Notes under the pieces: generated by a model
What the model was told of the DNA's origin: nothing
Database searches by the model: none
What the model saw: the letters and a program-made list of their open reading frames with translations, nothing else
Position numbers and translations under genes: made by a program
DNA from: Neoluteolibacter marinus
GTDB lineage: Bacteria; Verrucomicrobiota; Verrucomicrobiia; Verrucomicrobiales; Akkermansiaceae
DNA length: 64,000 nt
NCBI RefSeq assembly: GCF_014904755.1
Contig: NZ_JACZFQ010000101.1
Span: 1-64,000 of the forward strand
Reading direction: 5' to 3'
Shown: positions 50,408 through 59,569 of the stretch, one piece after another
Layout: each line of letters opens with the position of its first letter
Numbering within the stretch: the first letter of the stretch is position 1

Positions 50408-50730
50408 GGTCTTGTCCTCCGTAGGTTCAGTGCGACACAGGCGGGCACGGCAAAACCGCACCTTCGCCTGCGAAGGGGTAAGTGGAACGAGCGTCCGGAT
50501 CAGGGATCATACGGAGCCGCAACAACGAGGCCGGTCACGATGACCGGGTTCGGGATTCCTCTTATATCGTTCCAAGAAATGCATTGGTTGGCGTGATGCC
50601 ATCGGTCGCTTGATGCGCGTCAGCGGGACGTGATCCCATCCCCTTCGCGGGCGACTGGAGCGATTCTATAGGGGCATCCGGACCGAGCGGCAAGCGAGAT
50701 TTTACGCGCCTGCCGCCCGTGACCGATTCG
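50408..50730. other. thrS-infC intergenic region
   Basis: 323 bp without a convincing gene. On the minus strand it has a hairpin 15 nt beyond the thrS stop (GCGGCAGGCG / CGCTTGCCGC with a G-T pair; plus-strand 50687-50716, no T-run), TATAAG at 50561-50566 as a possible -10, and CCTTCGC/GCGAAGG at 50462-50477. A promoter or leader for infC probably lies here. Confidence 0.5.
50416..50420 (-). promoter_or_regulatory. Shine-Dalgarno of infC
   Basis: GGAGG on the minus strand, 8 nt before an ATC codon in frame with IF-3. The strong site supports the non-AUG start. Confidence 0.75.
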
Positions 50731-52605
50731 TTACAAACGGCGTTCGCGGATCTCGGCGGTGATTTCCTCGATGAACTGGTCCAGCGGCTTGGCTCCCAGA
50801 TCCTCCTTTTCGCGGTGACGGATGGTGACCGTCCCCTCCTCCACTTCCTTGGCACCGAGCACCAGCATGTAGGGCACCCGATCGAGGCGGGCCAGGCGGA
50901 TCTTCGCCCCCACCTTGTCGGAACTACGGTCGAGCGAAACCCTCACGCCGGCTTCCGCCAGGCGGACCGTCGCTTCTTCGGCGGCCTCGAGGAACTTGTC
51001 GGAAATCGGCAGCACCCTGACCTGTTCCGGCGCGAGCCAGGTCGGGAATTTGCCCTCGAAGTGCTCGATCAGAAGGCCGGTGAATCGCTCCAGCGACCCG
51101 AACGGCGCACGGTGGATCATCACCGGACGATGGGCCGTGTTGTCGGAACCGACGTAGCTCAGGTCGAAGCGTTCCGGCAGGACGTAGTCGACCTGGACCG
51201 TGCCAAGCTGCCAGTCGCGGCCGATCACATCCTTCACCACGAAGTCGATCTTCGGACCATAGAAGGCCGCCTCACCGGCTTCCTCCGAGAAGGGGACGTC
51301 CAGGGTAGCGGCCGCCGCGCGGCAAGCGTTCTCGGCGAGATCCCACTTTTCCGGATCCCCGGTGAACTTGCTGTCGTCCGGATCCCGCAGGCCGACCCGG
51401 ACCCGGTAGTCCGACATGCCGAGCGTGGTCAACACCGTCTTGACGAGGCTCAGGCAGCCGACGAGTTCAGCGGCGACTTGGTCCGGGGTGCAGAAAAGGT
51501 GGGCGTCGTCCTGGGTGAAACCCCGCACCCGCGTCATGCCTCCGAGTTCGCCGGATTGCTCCCAGCGATAGACCGTGCCGAACTCGGCGAGCCGCACCGG
51601 CAGATCGCGGTACGAGCGGTGCTCGCTGGCGAAAATCTTGATGTGGTGAGGGCAGTTCATTGGCTTGAGCATGTAGCCCTCGTAGGTGCCCTCGTTCAGG
51701 CCGTTGATCAGCGTGGCGCACGAGGCATCCTCGTCGGCCAGCTTCTCCAGGGTGTCCCGCTCGGCGATCGGCGGGTACTGGCTTTCCTGATAGTACGGGA
51801 AATGGCCGCTCGTCCGGTAGAGGTCGAGCTTGCCGATGTGCGGGGTGAAGACCTGCGAGTAGCCCTGCTTGTCGAGCTCCTGGGTAATGAAGTCCTGCAG
51901 CGCGCGGCGAACCAGTGCGCCCTTCGGCTTCCACAAGATCAGGCCCTGGCCGACCGATTCGTCGATGTGGAACAACTGCAGCTCCCGGCCGAGGCGGCGG
52001 TGGTCGCGCTTCTTGGCTTCTTCCAACCGGACCAGATGCTGGTCGAGTTCGTCCTTGGTCGGGAAGGCCGTGCCATAGAGCCGCTGCAACTGGCCCTTCG
52101 ACTCGTCACCCATGTAAAACGAGGAGGAAACGCTCATGAGTTTCGCGTGCTTTGTTTTCGCGGTGGAGCCGACGTGCGGGCCGGCGCAGAGGTCGATGAA
52201 GTCGCCGTTCTGGAAGCAGGAAATCTCCTCGCCCTCGGGGATCTTGTCGATCAGGTCGAGCTTGAAGCGGCTGGCGTTGCCCGGGCGCTCCGAGAGTCCG
52301 CCGAGGCGTCCGCTCTCCGCGAGGGCCTTGGCCTCGTCGCGGGAGATGACCTTCCGCTCGAAGCGCTGGTTCTCCTTCGCGACCTTGCGCATCTCCGCCT
52401 CGATTTTTTCGAAATCGTCCGGCGTGATCCGGTGCTTCATGTCGAAGTCGTAGTAGAAGCCATTCTCGATCGGCGGCCCGTAAGCGAACTGGGCGTCGGG
52501 CCAGATCCGCAGGATGGCGGTCGCCATCACGTGTGCGGTGGAGTGCCGCAGGCGCTCCAAGTCGGTCATCTGGTTGCGTTCGTCGAGGGTCTTCCGGTCG
52601 GACAT
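50731..52605 (-). CDS. thrS: Threonyl-tRNA synthetase
   Basis: The 624-residue class II synthetase charges tRNA-Thr. It begins near the editing (N2) domain (LERLRHSTAHVMATAILRI), with the zinc/editing-site residues of this fold. The usual N-terminal TGS domain is missing. The catalytic core has MLKPMNCPHHIKIF (zinc Cys), GELGGMTRVRGFTQDDAHLF (motif 2) and GSLERFTGLLIEHFEGKFP (motif 3), and the anticodon-binding domain follows (APEQVRVLPISDKFLEAAEE). No rpmI-rplT genes follow the thrS-infC pair. Confidence 0.96.
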   Translation of the reverse strand: MSDRKTLDERNQMTDLERLRHSTAHVMATAILRIWPDAQFAYGPPIENGFYYDFDMKHRITPDDFEKIEAEMRKVAKENQRFERKVISRDEAKALAESGRLGGLSERPGNASRFKLDLIDKIPEGEEISCFQNGDFIDLCAGPHVGSTAKTKHAKLMSVSSSFYMGDESKGQLQRLYGTAFPTKDELDQHLVRLEEAKKRDHRRLGRELQLFHIDESVGQGLILWKPKGALVRRALQDFITQELDKQGYSQVFTPHIGKLDLYRTSGHFPYYQESQYPPIAERDTLEKLADEDASCATLINGLNEGTYEGYMLKPMNCPHHIKIFASEHRSYRDLPVRLAEFGTVYRWEQSGELGGMTRVRGFTQDDAHLFCTPDQVAAELVGCLSLVKTVLTTLGMSDYRVRVGLRDPDDSKFTGDPEKWDLAENACRAAAATLDVPFSEEAGEAAFYGPKIDFVVKDVIGRDWQLGTVQVDYVLPERFDLSYVGSDNTAHRPVMIHRAPFGSLERFTGLLIEHFEGKFPTWLAPEQVRVLPISDKFLEAAEEATVRLAEAGVRVSLDRSSDKVGAKIRLARLDRVPYMLVLGAKEVEEGTVTIRHREKEDLGAKPLDQFIEEITAEIRERRL

Positions 52606-52739
52606 GAGGCGGCGAGATTGCAGGCCGCGGCGGGTTTTTCAATGGCGAATCGGCATCCCGACTTTCCCGATTCGAAAAACCCCACCTCCGGTCGTTCCAT
52701 CGGCTTGCCACGGCAGGACCCAGCGGGAAGCATGGCGAC

Positions 52740-55550
52740 ATGATGCGGAAACTCGCGATCGTCCTTTCCCTCCCATGCCTTCTTGCCACGTCACCCGTCG
52801 GCGCCGCGGAACGGGAGAGAACCCTGCAACAAGAGATCGACCGCTTTCCAAAGGTCGAGATGGGCAAGGCAGCGGACGGGTTCGCGAAGTTCCATCTGAT
52901 TGATCCCCCGGCGGCTCCATTGAAGATCGGCGATCGCTACTATCATGGCTTCCGCTTCACCACGCCCGCTTGGCTGGATGGAAAAATGGCGTGGTTCATG
53001 TTGCAGCCCGAGCCCCCGGGAGCCGGCATCGGTGCCATCCAGTGGTTCATCACCCCGGTGGAAGGCGAGGCAAGGTTCTCGCTGAGTTTCGCGGAGTATT
53101 CCACCCGGCCCTTCCCCCTGCTCACGGAGCGGTTCCCGAAATCCAACAAGTTCCTGATCCAACACTTCCCGCTGGATTCGCTCGATCCGGGCCGCGAATA
53201 CCTGATCTGGTACAATTTCACCACTCCCCGCATCCCGGTGATCGCCGCCACCCTGACGGTTCAATCGGAGCGAGGCATGGCGGAGCTCGGCGGCCTGCCG
53301 ACCGGTGATCCCGATCCGACGATGAAGCGGATCAAACCCGTCCCGGGAGTCCCGGTCCCGGACCGCAACAAGATCGTCGCCGACATGGCCGCCACGTTCC
53401 GCGGTTCCGGCAGCGAGGCCGCCTTGCGCCAGCTCGACGAGGAAACCACCGCTTATGTGAATGCGGGAGGCAGCTACCGCGAGCTCTTCATCGCGATCTG
53501 GCGGGAAGCCCAGCTGCACAGCGGCCGCGAACATCCCGACTGGGCGGGGGAGATCTGGGACTGGATGTTTTCCCGCTCCCTCGCGATGGGCGAAACCGTC
53601 AGGGCCCGGGAGGTCATCACCAACGCCATGAACGGCATGAGCACCGCCCACCGCTTCGGCCGCAGGAAAGAGCTGCTCGAATGGCTGGAACAGGCGATCT
53701 GGCGCTCCGGCTACTCGCTGGATCCCACCAGCTACCCCGATCTCGGACCGGGCTTGGTCGCATTGCCGGAGATCCGCCGCAGGAACATCCCGATGCTTCC
53801 ACCCTTCGGGACGCCCAGAATCAAGGCGAACGGGGAATTCGAGATGATCAAGGAATTCACCCGCTTTGATGCCGGCTCGTTCCTTGCCATGGCCGACGAT
53901 CGCCAAGCCGGCGGGCGTTGGCGGGAGGCACTCGAGTGGCGCCTGTGGGTGCAAGATTGGGCCACGCAATCGCAGGAGAAGCATCCGGACGACGAGACGA
54001 CCAACATCTGGTTCAAGTCGGCCCTCGGCAATGCCATCAATCTGGTTTCCATCGGACTGCCGGAGGTCGCCCGCGGGGAATTCCTGCGGATCGCGGAACA
54101 GGAATGGCCGGATGCCTATCAGGACCGCTCCAAGACCAACGCCCGCATCGGCGTCATCCGCTGCGCCCTCGATCTCGGCGAATTCGAGCCCGCCTTCGTG
54201 ACCGATTCACGCGATCTGTGGCAACGTGCCAAGGACACCAGAACGATGACCCGCGGATCCTGGCATGCCGCCGCGCTGGTCCACGCCCGCGCCGTGATCG
54301 CCAGCGGAGACCACGAGGCGGGCCTCCGCTTGCTCGACGAACAGATCGCTGACGGGAGCGAGGACGCGCGGTTCGAGCGCTGCCGCCTGCAGCTCTCCGA
54401 CGGGAAGCTGGAAGGCATCGAAGAGGAGCTGCTCTTGCTTCTGGATTCCTACCGAACCACCGGCCGCAAGCTCCGGGAAGGTGAACTCTACTCGCTCTAT
54501 GCCGCCTTTCTCGAGATCTCCGGACGCCATGCGGAAGCGCTGGCGATGCGGCGGGAGGCGATCCGGCTGATGCGCGGCTTCGACCTGTTTGCTTTGCTGC
54601 CGCCGGAACTGGCGCGGCTCGCCGTGCTACTGGCGAAATGCGGGGATTCCCCCGGCTCCGACGCCGCCGCCGCCGAGGCGACACGGCTCGCGGGTGACAA
54701 GAAACTTCTGCCCGCCAGAATCCGCGGCGAGGTGGAGCGACTGCTTGCGGGGATCAAGAAGAACGCCCCCGCGCCCGAAGCAGGAGAAACCGCGGTGGCT
54801 GCGGATCTGCAACCCTTGCGCGCTTTGATCCTGCCGATCGAAGGAAGACCGCTGCGGGGCCGGCTGACCCTTTCCAATCCGGCGGCACACGCCGTTGAGG
54901 GCACCCTCGCGTTCAACGGGATCCCGGCGGATGCCGTCCGCGACCCTGAAACCGGCAACACCCGGGTGACCCTCGGATCGAACGGCATGGACCGCCTTCC
55001 GAAATTCCGGGTGGATCCGGGCAGCTTCACATTGATCGACCTTGCCGCCGCTCCCGGGGATATCGGCGAGGGCACCCTCACCGTGATCTGGAGCGCGCCG
55101 GGCCAGCAGGATCAGCAATCGGTCTGGACCGTGGACGCCGCCGAAAACGGAGTCGCCGCTGCCGTCATCGATGTCGGGGAGTTCAAGCGCAACGCGTTCT
55201 ACAGCGTCCCGATCCACCATCACTATCTCCATCCGGCGACCGATGCCCCCCAACTGGACCTCCGGATCGAAACTTCCGCCCCCGCCCGGGTGGAACTCTA
55301 TGACGCCTCCGACCGGCTGGTGATGGTGGATTCCCAAGGCAACGGATCCCTGCGGGACAAAGGCGACCTGCTGTTCATCGATGCCAACAGCGACGGCGAT
55401 GGCGACGTCGCGTCCACGGCAGGCGAGGCGATCTTCCGGCTGCAGGTCTATCCCGCCGGCGAGATCCCGGAGGACGGCATGAAAGTCCGCCTGATGGCGA
55501 AAATCGGCGGCACGTGGCTACCGGCGGCCGAGGACCGCATCCAACCTTGA
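52740..55550 (+). CDS. Large exported protein of unknown function
   Basis: The 936-residue protein has a signal peptide (MRKLAIVLSLPCLLATSPVGAA from the second ATG). The first 200 residues look like a beta-sandwich (GDRYYHGFRFTTPAWLDGKM, FPLLTERFPKSNKFLIQH). A long TPR-like helical region follows (about 220-680), then a C-terminal beta-rich domain (LPKFRVDPGSFTLIDLAAAP...). An acidic loop (FIDANSDGDGDVASTAGEAI) sits near the end. No catalytic site is seen; a secreted binding or scaffold protein is possible. It is divergent from thrS. Confidence 0.7.
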   Translation: MMRKLAIVLSLPCLLATSPVGAAERERTLQQEIDRFPKVEMGKAADGFAKFHLIDPPAAPLKIGDRYYHGFRFTTPAWLDGKMAWFMLQPEPPGAGIGAIQWFITPVEGEARFSLSFAEYSTRPFPLLTERFPKSNKFLIQHFPLDSLDPGREYLIWYNFTTPRIPVIAATLTVQSERGMAELGGLPTGDPDPTMKRIKPVPGVPVPDRNKIVADMAATFRGSGSEAALRQLDEETTAYVNAGGSYRELFIAIWREAQLHSGREHPDWAGEIWDWMFSRSLAMGETVRAREVITNAMNGMSTAHRFGRRKELLEWLEQAIWRSGYSLDPTSYPDLGPGLVALPEIRRRNIPMLPPFGTPRIKANGEFEMIKEFTRFDAGSFLAMADDRQAGGRWREALEWRLWVQDWATQSQEKHPDDETTNIWFKSALGNAINLVSIGLPEVARGEFLRIAEQEWPDAYQDRSKTNARIGVIRCALDLGEFEPAFVTDSRDLWQRAKDTRTMTRGSWHAAALVHARAVIASGDHEAGLRLLDEQIADGSEDARFERCRLQLSDGKLEGIEEELLLLLDSYRTTGRKLREGELYSLYAAFLEISGRHAEALAMRREAIRLMRGFDLFALLPPELARLAVLLAKCGDSPGSDAAAAEATRLAGDKKLLPARIRGEVERLLAGIKKNAPAPEAGETAVAADLQPLRALILPIEGRPLRGRLTLSNPAAHAVEGTLAFNGIPADAVRDPETGNTRVTLGSNGMDRLPKFRVDPGSFTLIDLAAAPGDIGEGTLTVIWSAPGQQDQQSVWTVDAAENGVAAAVIDVGEFKRNAFYSVPIHHHYLHPATDAPQLDLRIETSAPARVELYDASDRLVMVDSQGNGSLRDKGDLLFIDANSDGDGDVASTAGEAIFRLQVYPAGEIPEDGMKVRLMAKIGGTWLPAAEDRIQP

Positions 55551-55721
55551 GCCGTGTCCCGAACTCGGGCGAAGTGCCTCGTTTTCATTGGTGATCCCCT
55601 TGCCCCAATTCTCCAAGCGGTCCGGAAGAATACCTGGAGTTCGCGGGACAACCTCGCCGAATTCATCCCCGGTCATCCCTGGCCTTGACGGGTCTCACGG
55701 ATCTGCCGCTTGGTTCCGTCC

Positions 55722-56498
55722 GTGCCCGAATCCTCCGAATGGATCGTCCTCGCCGCCGGCTTCCTGGCGGCGGTGATGAATTCGATCGCCGGTGGCGGGA
55801 CCATGCTCACCTTCCCCGCCCTCTTGGCGGCGGGGCTTTCCGGTGTGATGGCGAACACCACCTCGACCGTGGCGCTGTTCCTCGGCATGCCCGGGAGCCT
55901 GTGGGCCTTCCGCAGGCGTCTCGCGGAAGTGAAGCCGTGGATCCTGCCGATGGGCATCGTCAGCCTCCTCGGCGGCCTGGGCGGCGGCATGCTGCTGCTC
56001 GCGCTGCCGTCGGAATTCTTCGACAAGGTTGTCCCGTGGCTGCTGCTCTTCGCCACCGCCCTGTTCATGCTCAACGGCCCGATCCAGCGCTGGCTGCGGC
56101 GGAAGCGGGAGAAGGAGCCCGACACCGAACCCGATCGCCCGAAGGCCTGGGGACTCCTGTTCCAAAGCGGCGTCGCCCTCTACGGCGGCTATTTCGGGGC
56201 CGGAATCGGCATCATGATGTTGGCCGGACTGGGCCTGCTGGGACTCCGCGACGTCAACCGCATGAATGCCATCAAGGCCTTGCTCGGCATGCTCTGCAAC
56301 ATCGCCTCGGTGATCTACTTCATTGCCTGCGGGGCGGTCGACTGGCGGCTCGCCGGCTGGCTGGTGGCGGGTTCCATCCCTGGCTATTTCCTCGGCAGCC
56401 ACTTCGCCCAGAAGATCCCCGCCATTGCGGTCCGGGCCATTGTCTCGGCCATCGGACTCGGCATCGCGGCGAGCTTGTTCTGGAAGCAAATGGCCTGA
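55722..56498 (+). CDS. TSUP (TauE/SafE) family anion exporter
   Basis: From GTG 55722 (MPESSEWIVLAAGFLAAVMN) the product is 258 residues with about eight membrane helices. Family hallmarks are AGGGTMLTFPALLAAGLS, NTTSTVALF and, in the second half, GGYFGAGIGIMMLAGLGLLG with NRMNAIK. TSUP proteins export sulfite, sulfonates or other anions. A TTG at 55710 adds four residues. It stands alone between the large exported protein and the UDP-glucose dehydrogenase. Confidence 0.88.
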   Translation: MPESSEWIVLAAGFLAAVMNSIAGGGTMLTFPALLAAGLSGVMANTTSTVALFLGMPGSLWAFRRRLAEVKPWILPMGIVSLLGGLGGGMLLLALPSEFFDKVVPWLLLFATALFMLNGPIQRWLRRKREKEPDTEPDRPKAWGLLFQSGVALYGGYFGAGIGIMMLAGLGLLGLRDVNRMNAIKALLGMLCNIASVIYFIACGAVDWRLAGWLVAGSIPGYFLGSHFAQKIPAIAVRAIVSAIGLGIAASLFWKQMA

Positions 56499-56580
56499 GA
56501 TCCGCTGCCATTACGTCATCGCGGGGCTTGCCCCGGCACGCCCGGGCTGCTAGACCGCTCGCGCTCACCCCCCCTAAATC

Positions 56581-57888
56581 ATGAAAATCAGCATCATCGG
56601 GACCGGATATGTCGGTCTAACCTCCGGCACTTGCTTTGCCGAAGTCGGCCATCAGGTCACCTGCGTGGACAACAATCCGGAGAAGGTGAAAACCCTCCTG
56701 GACGGCCAGGTGCCGATCTATGAGCCCGGATTGGCCGAACTGGTGAAGTCCAACGTGGCCGCCGGCCGATTGAAATTCACAACTTCCACCGAGGAAGGCG
56801 TCCGCGACGGTGATGTCATTTTCATCGCGGTTCCCACCCCGCCCCAGCCCGACGGCTCGGTGGACCTCTCGTTCATCGAGAAGGTCGCCCGCGAGATCGC
56901 CCAGTGCCTGACCCCTGAGACCGGCTACCGGGTGATCGTCGACAAGTCCACGGTCCCGGTGAAGACCGGCGACAAGGTGGAACAAACCGTCCGCCGCTAC
57001 GCCCCGGAAGGGGTCGAGTTCGGCGTGGTGTCGAATCCCGAGTTCCTCCGTGAAGGTTGCGCCGTCGACGACTTGCTGAACCCGGACCGCATCGTCATCG
57101 GCTCCAACGACGACCGCGCCCTGGCGATGATGCAGAAGATCTACGAACCCTTCGTGGCTCCCGTCTTGGTCACCGACATCAATTCGGCCGAGCTGATCAA
57201 GCACGCCGCAAACTCCTTCCTCGCCCTCAAGATTTCCTACATCAATGCCGTCGCGAACATCTGCGAGGCATCCGGTGCCGACGTCGAGAAGGTCGCGGAA
57301 GGCATCGGCATGGACAAGCGCATCGGCCGCGCCTTCCTCAACGCCGGGCTCGGCTACGGCGGATCCTGCTTCCCGAAGGACATCAAGGCCTTCATCCATA
57401 TTTCCGAAGCCCTCGGCCAGCCCTTCGGCCTCCTGAAGGAAGTCGAGTCCATCAACGCGAACCAGCTGGAACGATTCCTCAACAAGGTCCGGGAAAAGCT
57501 CTGGGTCTTCCGCGAGAAGAAGATCGCGCTGTGGGGCCTCGCGTTCAAACAAAACACCGACGACGTCCGCGAGTCGGTCGCGATCAAGCTCTGCCAGAAG
57601 ATGCTCCAGGAGGGTGCCGTCGTGGCCGCGACCGATCCGCAAGGTATCGAGACCGCCAAGAAATTCGGAGACCTCGAAGGCGACATCAGCTATCACGCCG
57701 ACCTCTACGAGACCCTCGACGGCGCCGACGCACTGGTCATCGGCACGGAATGGCCGGAGTTCGCCCAGGCCGACCTCAGCGAGATCAAGAAGCGCCTCCG
57801 CACCCCCTTGGTCTTCGACGGCCGCAACATTCTCGATCCAAAAGACGCCGAAGCCGCCGGCCTCGAGTATTACTCGATCGGCCGCTGA
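56581..57888 (+). CDS. UDP-glucose 6-dehydrogenase
   Basis: The 435-residue enzyme oxidises UDP-glucose to UDP-glucuronate, the precursor for uronic-acid polysaccharides. The NAD site is IIGTGYVGLTSGTCFAEVG. YEPGLAEL, FIAVPTPP, NPEFLREGCAVDD and the catalytic cysteine in GLGYGGSCFPKDIKAF follow in order, then LWGLAFKQNTDDVRES. Start ATG 56581. A strong terminator follows. Confidence 0.95.
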   Translation: MKISIIGTGYVGLTSGTCFAEVGHQVTCVDNNPEKVKTLLDGQVPIYEPGLAELVKSNVAAGRLKFTTSTEEGVRDGDVIFIAVPTPPQPDGSVDLSFIEKVAREIAQCLTPETGYRVIVDKSTVPVKTGDKVEQTVRRYAPEGVEFGVVSNPEFLREGCAVDDLLNPDRIVIGSNDDRALAMMQKIYEPFVAPVLVTDINSAELIKHAANSFLALKISYINAVANICEASGADVEKVAEGIGMDKRIGRAFLNAGLGYGGSCFPKDIKAFIHISEALGQPFGLLKEVESINANQLERFLNKVREKLWVFREKKIALWGLAFKQNTDDVRESVAIKLCQKMLQEGAVVAATDPQGIETAKKFGDLEGDISYHADLYETLDGADALVIGTEWPEFAQADLSEIKKRLRTPLVFDGRNILDPKDAEAAGLEYYSIGR

Positions 57889-57917
57889 GCCGGCCAACGA
57901 AAGACTTGAACCCACCG

Positions 57918-57953
57918 GGGCACGGGCGTTTCGTCCGTGCCCCGTTCTTTTTC
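57918..57953 (+). terminator. Rho-independent terminator after UDP-glucose dehydrogenase
   Basis: GGGGCACGG (57918-57926) pairs with CCGTGCCCC (57936-57944), a 9-bp stem with a 9-nt loop, followed by GTTCTTTTT ending at 57953, 29 nt after the stop. Confidence 0.88.
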
Positions 57954-57970
57954 CAACCCTCGTCCACGCC

Positions 57971-59188
57971 ATGAAATCTCCTCGCCGCGCCGCGGTCTCC
58001 ATCCTCCGCGCCTGGTCCAAGGGTCACGTTTACGCCGAAGGCCTGATCGAGCGCCACGCGTCCCGCAACGGCCTCTCCTCGGCCGACCGGGCCCTGTTGA
58101 ATGCCATCGTCCTCGGCGTGCTGCGCAACCTGCGGCTCCTCGACCACTGGATCGCCGGCCTGCGCAAGGGCAAGCTCGACGACGAAACCCGCGACATCCT
58201 GCGGGTCGGCCTGTGCCAGCTCCTGATCCTCGAACTACCGGACCACGCGGCGGTCTTTGAAACCGTCGAGCTCGGCAAGAGCTCGGTGCGTGGCCTGATC
58301 AACGCCGTGCTGCGTCGCGCTGCCTCATCGAAGAAGAAGCTGCTCGACCTGGAGGAATTGCCACCTGAGGTCCGCCATTCCCACCCCGACTGGTTGTTCA
58401 AGCGCTGGAGCGCGGCCTTCGGCGAGGAGGAGGCGATCGCGTTGATGGCCTTCAACAACCAGCCCGCCCCGACATTCGCCCGGATCAACCCGCTGGCGGC
58501 GGATGCCCCCGCCCCGCCCGAGGACCCGGACCTGCCGCCCGGCTTCATGCGGATCGAAGGCCAGGTCCCGGGCGAGCTTCTCGGCAAGGGCGCCATCTAC
58601 ATCCAGGATCCCGCCACCCGCCACTCCGTCGAGCTGCTCGATCCCCGGCCCGGCGAAAAGATCCTCGATGCCTGCGCCGCGCCCGGCGGCAAGGCCTTCC
58701 TCATCGCCGCGGCCCAAGGCGGGGGCAAGGACCTGCTGTGCACCGACTCCAACGAAAAGCGCCTGCCCCGCTTGCGGGAGAACCTCGGGCGCCTCCACTG
58801 CGGCGACGCGGCCGTCGAGCCCCACGACTGGAGCCTGCCGGCACCGGAGCAGTGGCATGGCGCCTTCGATGCCATCCTGCTCGACGTCCCGTGCTCGAAC
58901 ACCGGCGTGTTCCGCCGCCGCGTCGATGTCCGCTGGCGCCTCCGGTCGCAGGATATCGCCGAGTTGACCAAGCTGCAGCGGAAGATCCTCGAAAACGCCC
59001 TGCCCTGCCTGAAGCCGGGCGGCCGCTTGGTCTACTCGACTTGCTCGATCGAAGCGGAAGAGAACGCGGACCTCATCGCCAGCGTGCTTGCCGATCACCC
59101 CGAGCTCCGCCTCGAATCCAGCCGCCAGGTGACCCCCCAGGCCGACGGAACCGACGGCGCCTACGCCGCCCGGCTGGTCCTCTCCTGA
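57971..59188 (+). CDS. rsmB: 16S rRNA m5C967 methyltransferase RsmB
   Basis: From ATG 57971 the product has 405 residues. The N-terminal NusB-like domain shows as RRAAVSILRAWSKGHVYAEG and LRVGLCQLLILELPDHAAVF. The SAM-dependent domain has LDACAAPGGKAFLIA (motif I), LLDVPCSNTGVFRRR (motif IV) and VYSTCSIEAEENA (motif VI, nucleophile Cys). It methylates C967 of 16S rRNA. It follows a terminator and precedes a small one-helix protein. Confidence 0.93.
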   Translation: MKSPRRAAVSILRAWSKGHVYAEGLIERHASRNGLSSADRALLNAIVLGVLRNLRLLDHWIAGLRKGKLDDETRDILRVGLCQLLILELPDHAAVFETVELGKSSVRGLINAVLRRAASSKKKLLDLEELPPEVRHSHPDWLFKRWSAAFGEEEAIALMAFNNQPAPTFARINPLAADAPAPPEDPDLPPGFMRIEGQVPGELLGKGAIYIQDPATRHSVELLDPRPGEKILDACAAPGGKAFLIAAAQGGGKDLLCTDSNEKRLPRLRENLGRLHCGDAAVEPHDWSLPAPEQWHGAFDAILLDVPCSNTGVFRRRVDVRWRLRSQDIAELTKLQRKILENALPCLKPGGRLVYSTCSIEAEENADLIASVLADHPELRLESSRQVTPQADGTDGAYAARLVLS

Positions 59189-59275
59189 TTCAGCCGGGAT
59201 GGCCGTCCACCCGCGCAAAAACCCGACCTTGCCGGTTCAGGAGAAAACTGAACACTGGTGCCCGAACGTCTTCCG

Positions 59276-59404
59276 ATGAAATCCTGTTTCGGCCTGCTTA
59301 TTGCCCTGACCATCCTCTTCGCCGTGATCGGCACCGGCGCTGCCATCTGGTATCTGAGCAGCACCGCGGAGTTTTCCAAGCAGACGGCACCCGCGGCACC
59401 CTGA
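59276..59404 (+). CDS. 42-residue single-helix membrane protein
   Basis: The ATG at 59276 begins MKSCFGLLIALTILFAVIG followed by TGAAIWYLSSTAEFSK, a single strongly hydrophobic helix with a short hydrophilic tail ending in APAAP. The composition and the clear membrane helix make it more convincing than a random frame. Its neighbours are rsmB upstream (87 bp) and the convergent LuxR-type gene downstream. Function unknown. Confidence 0.6.
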   Translation: MKSCFGLLIALTILFAVIGTGAAIWYLSSTAEFSKQTAPAAP

Positions 59405-59569
59405 GTGACCGATTGCCCGCCGTCGCGCCTCAAAGCATCCGCATCATGAGCGATCCGGCCGCGATCCAGCGCGACGACGGGACATTTGGTTGGCTTTGCC
59501 CTCTCGGGGGGAGAAATGGACTCGCCGAAATTGGAACGCCGGCAAGCTACCCGGATCCCACTGCCGGGC

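Noticed and set aside
50719-52743. A 674-codon open frame antisense to thrS
   Set aside because: Shadow of the threonyl-tRNA synthetase gene; no protein-like features.
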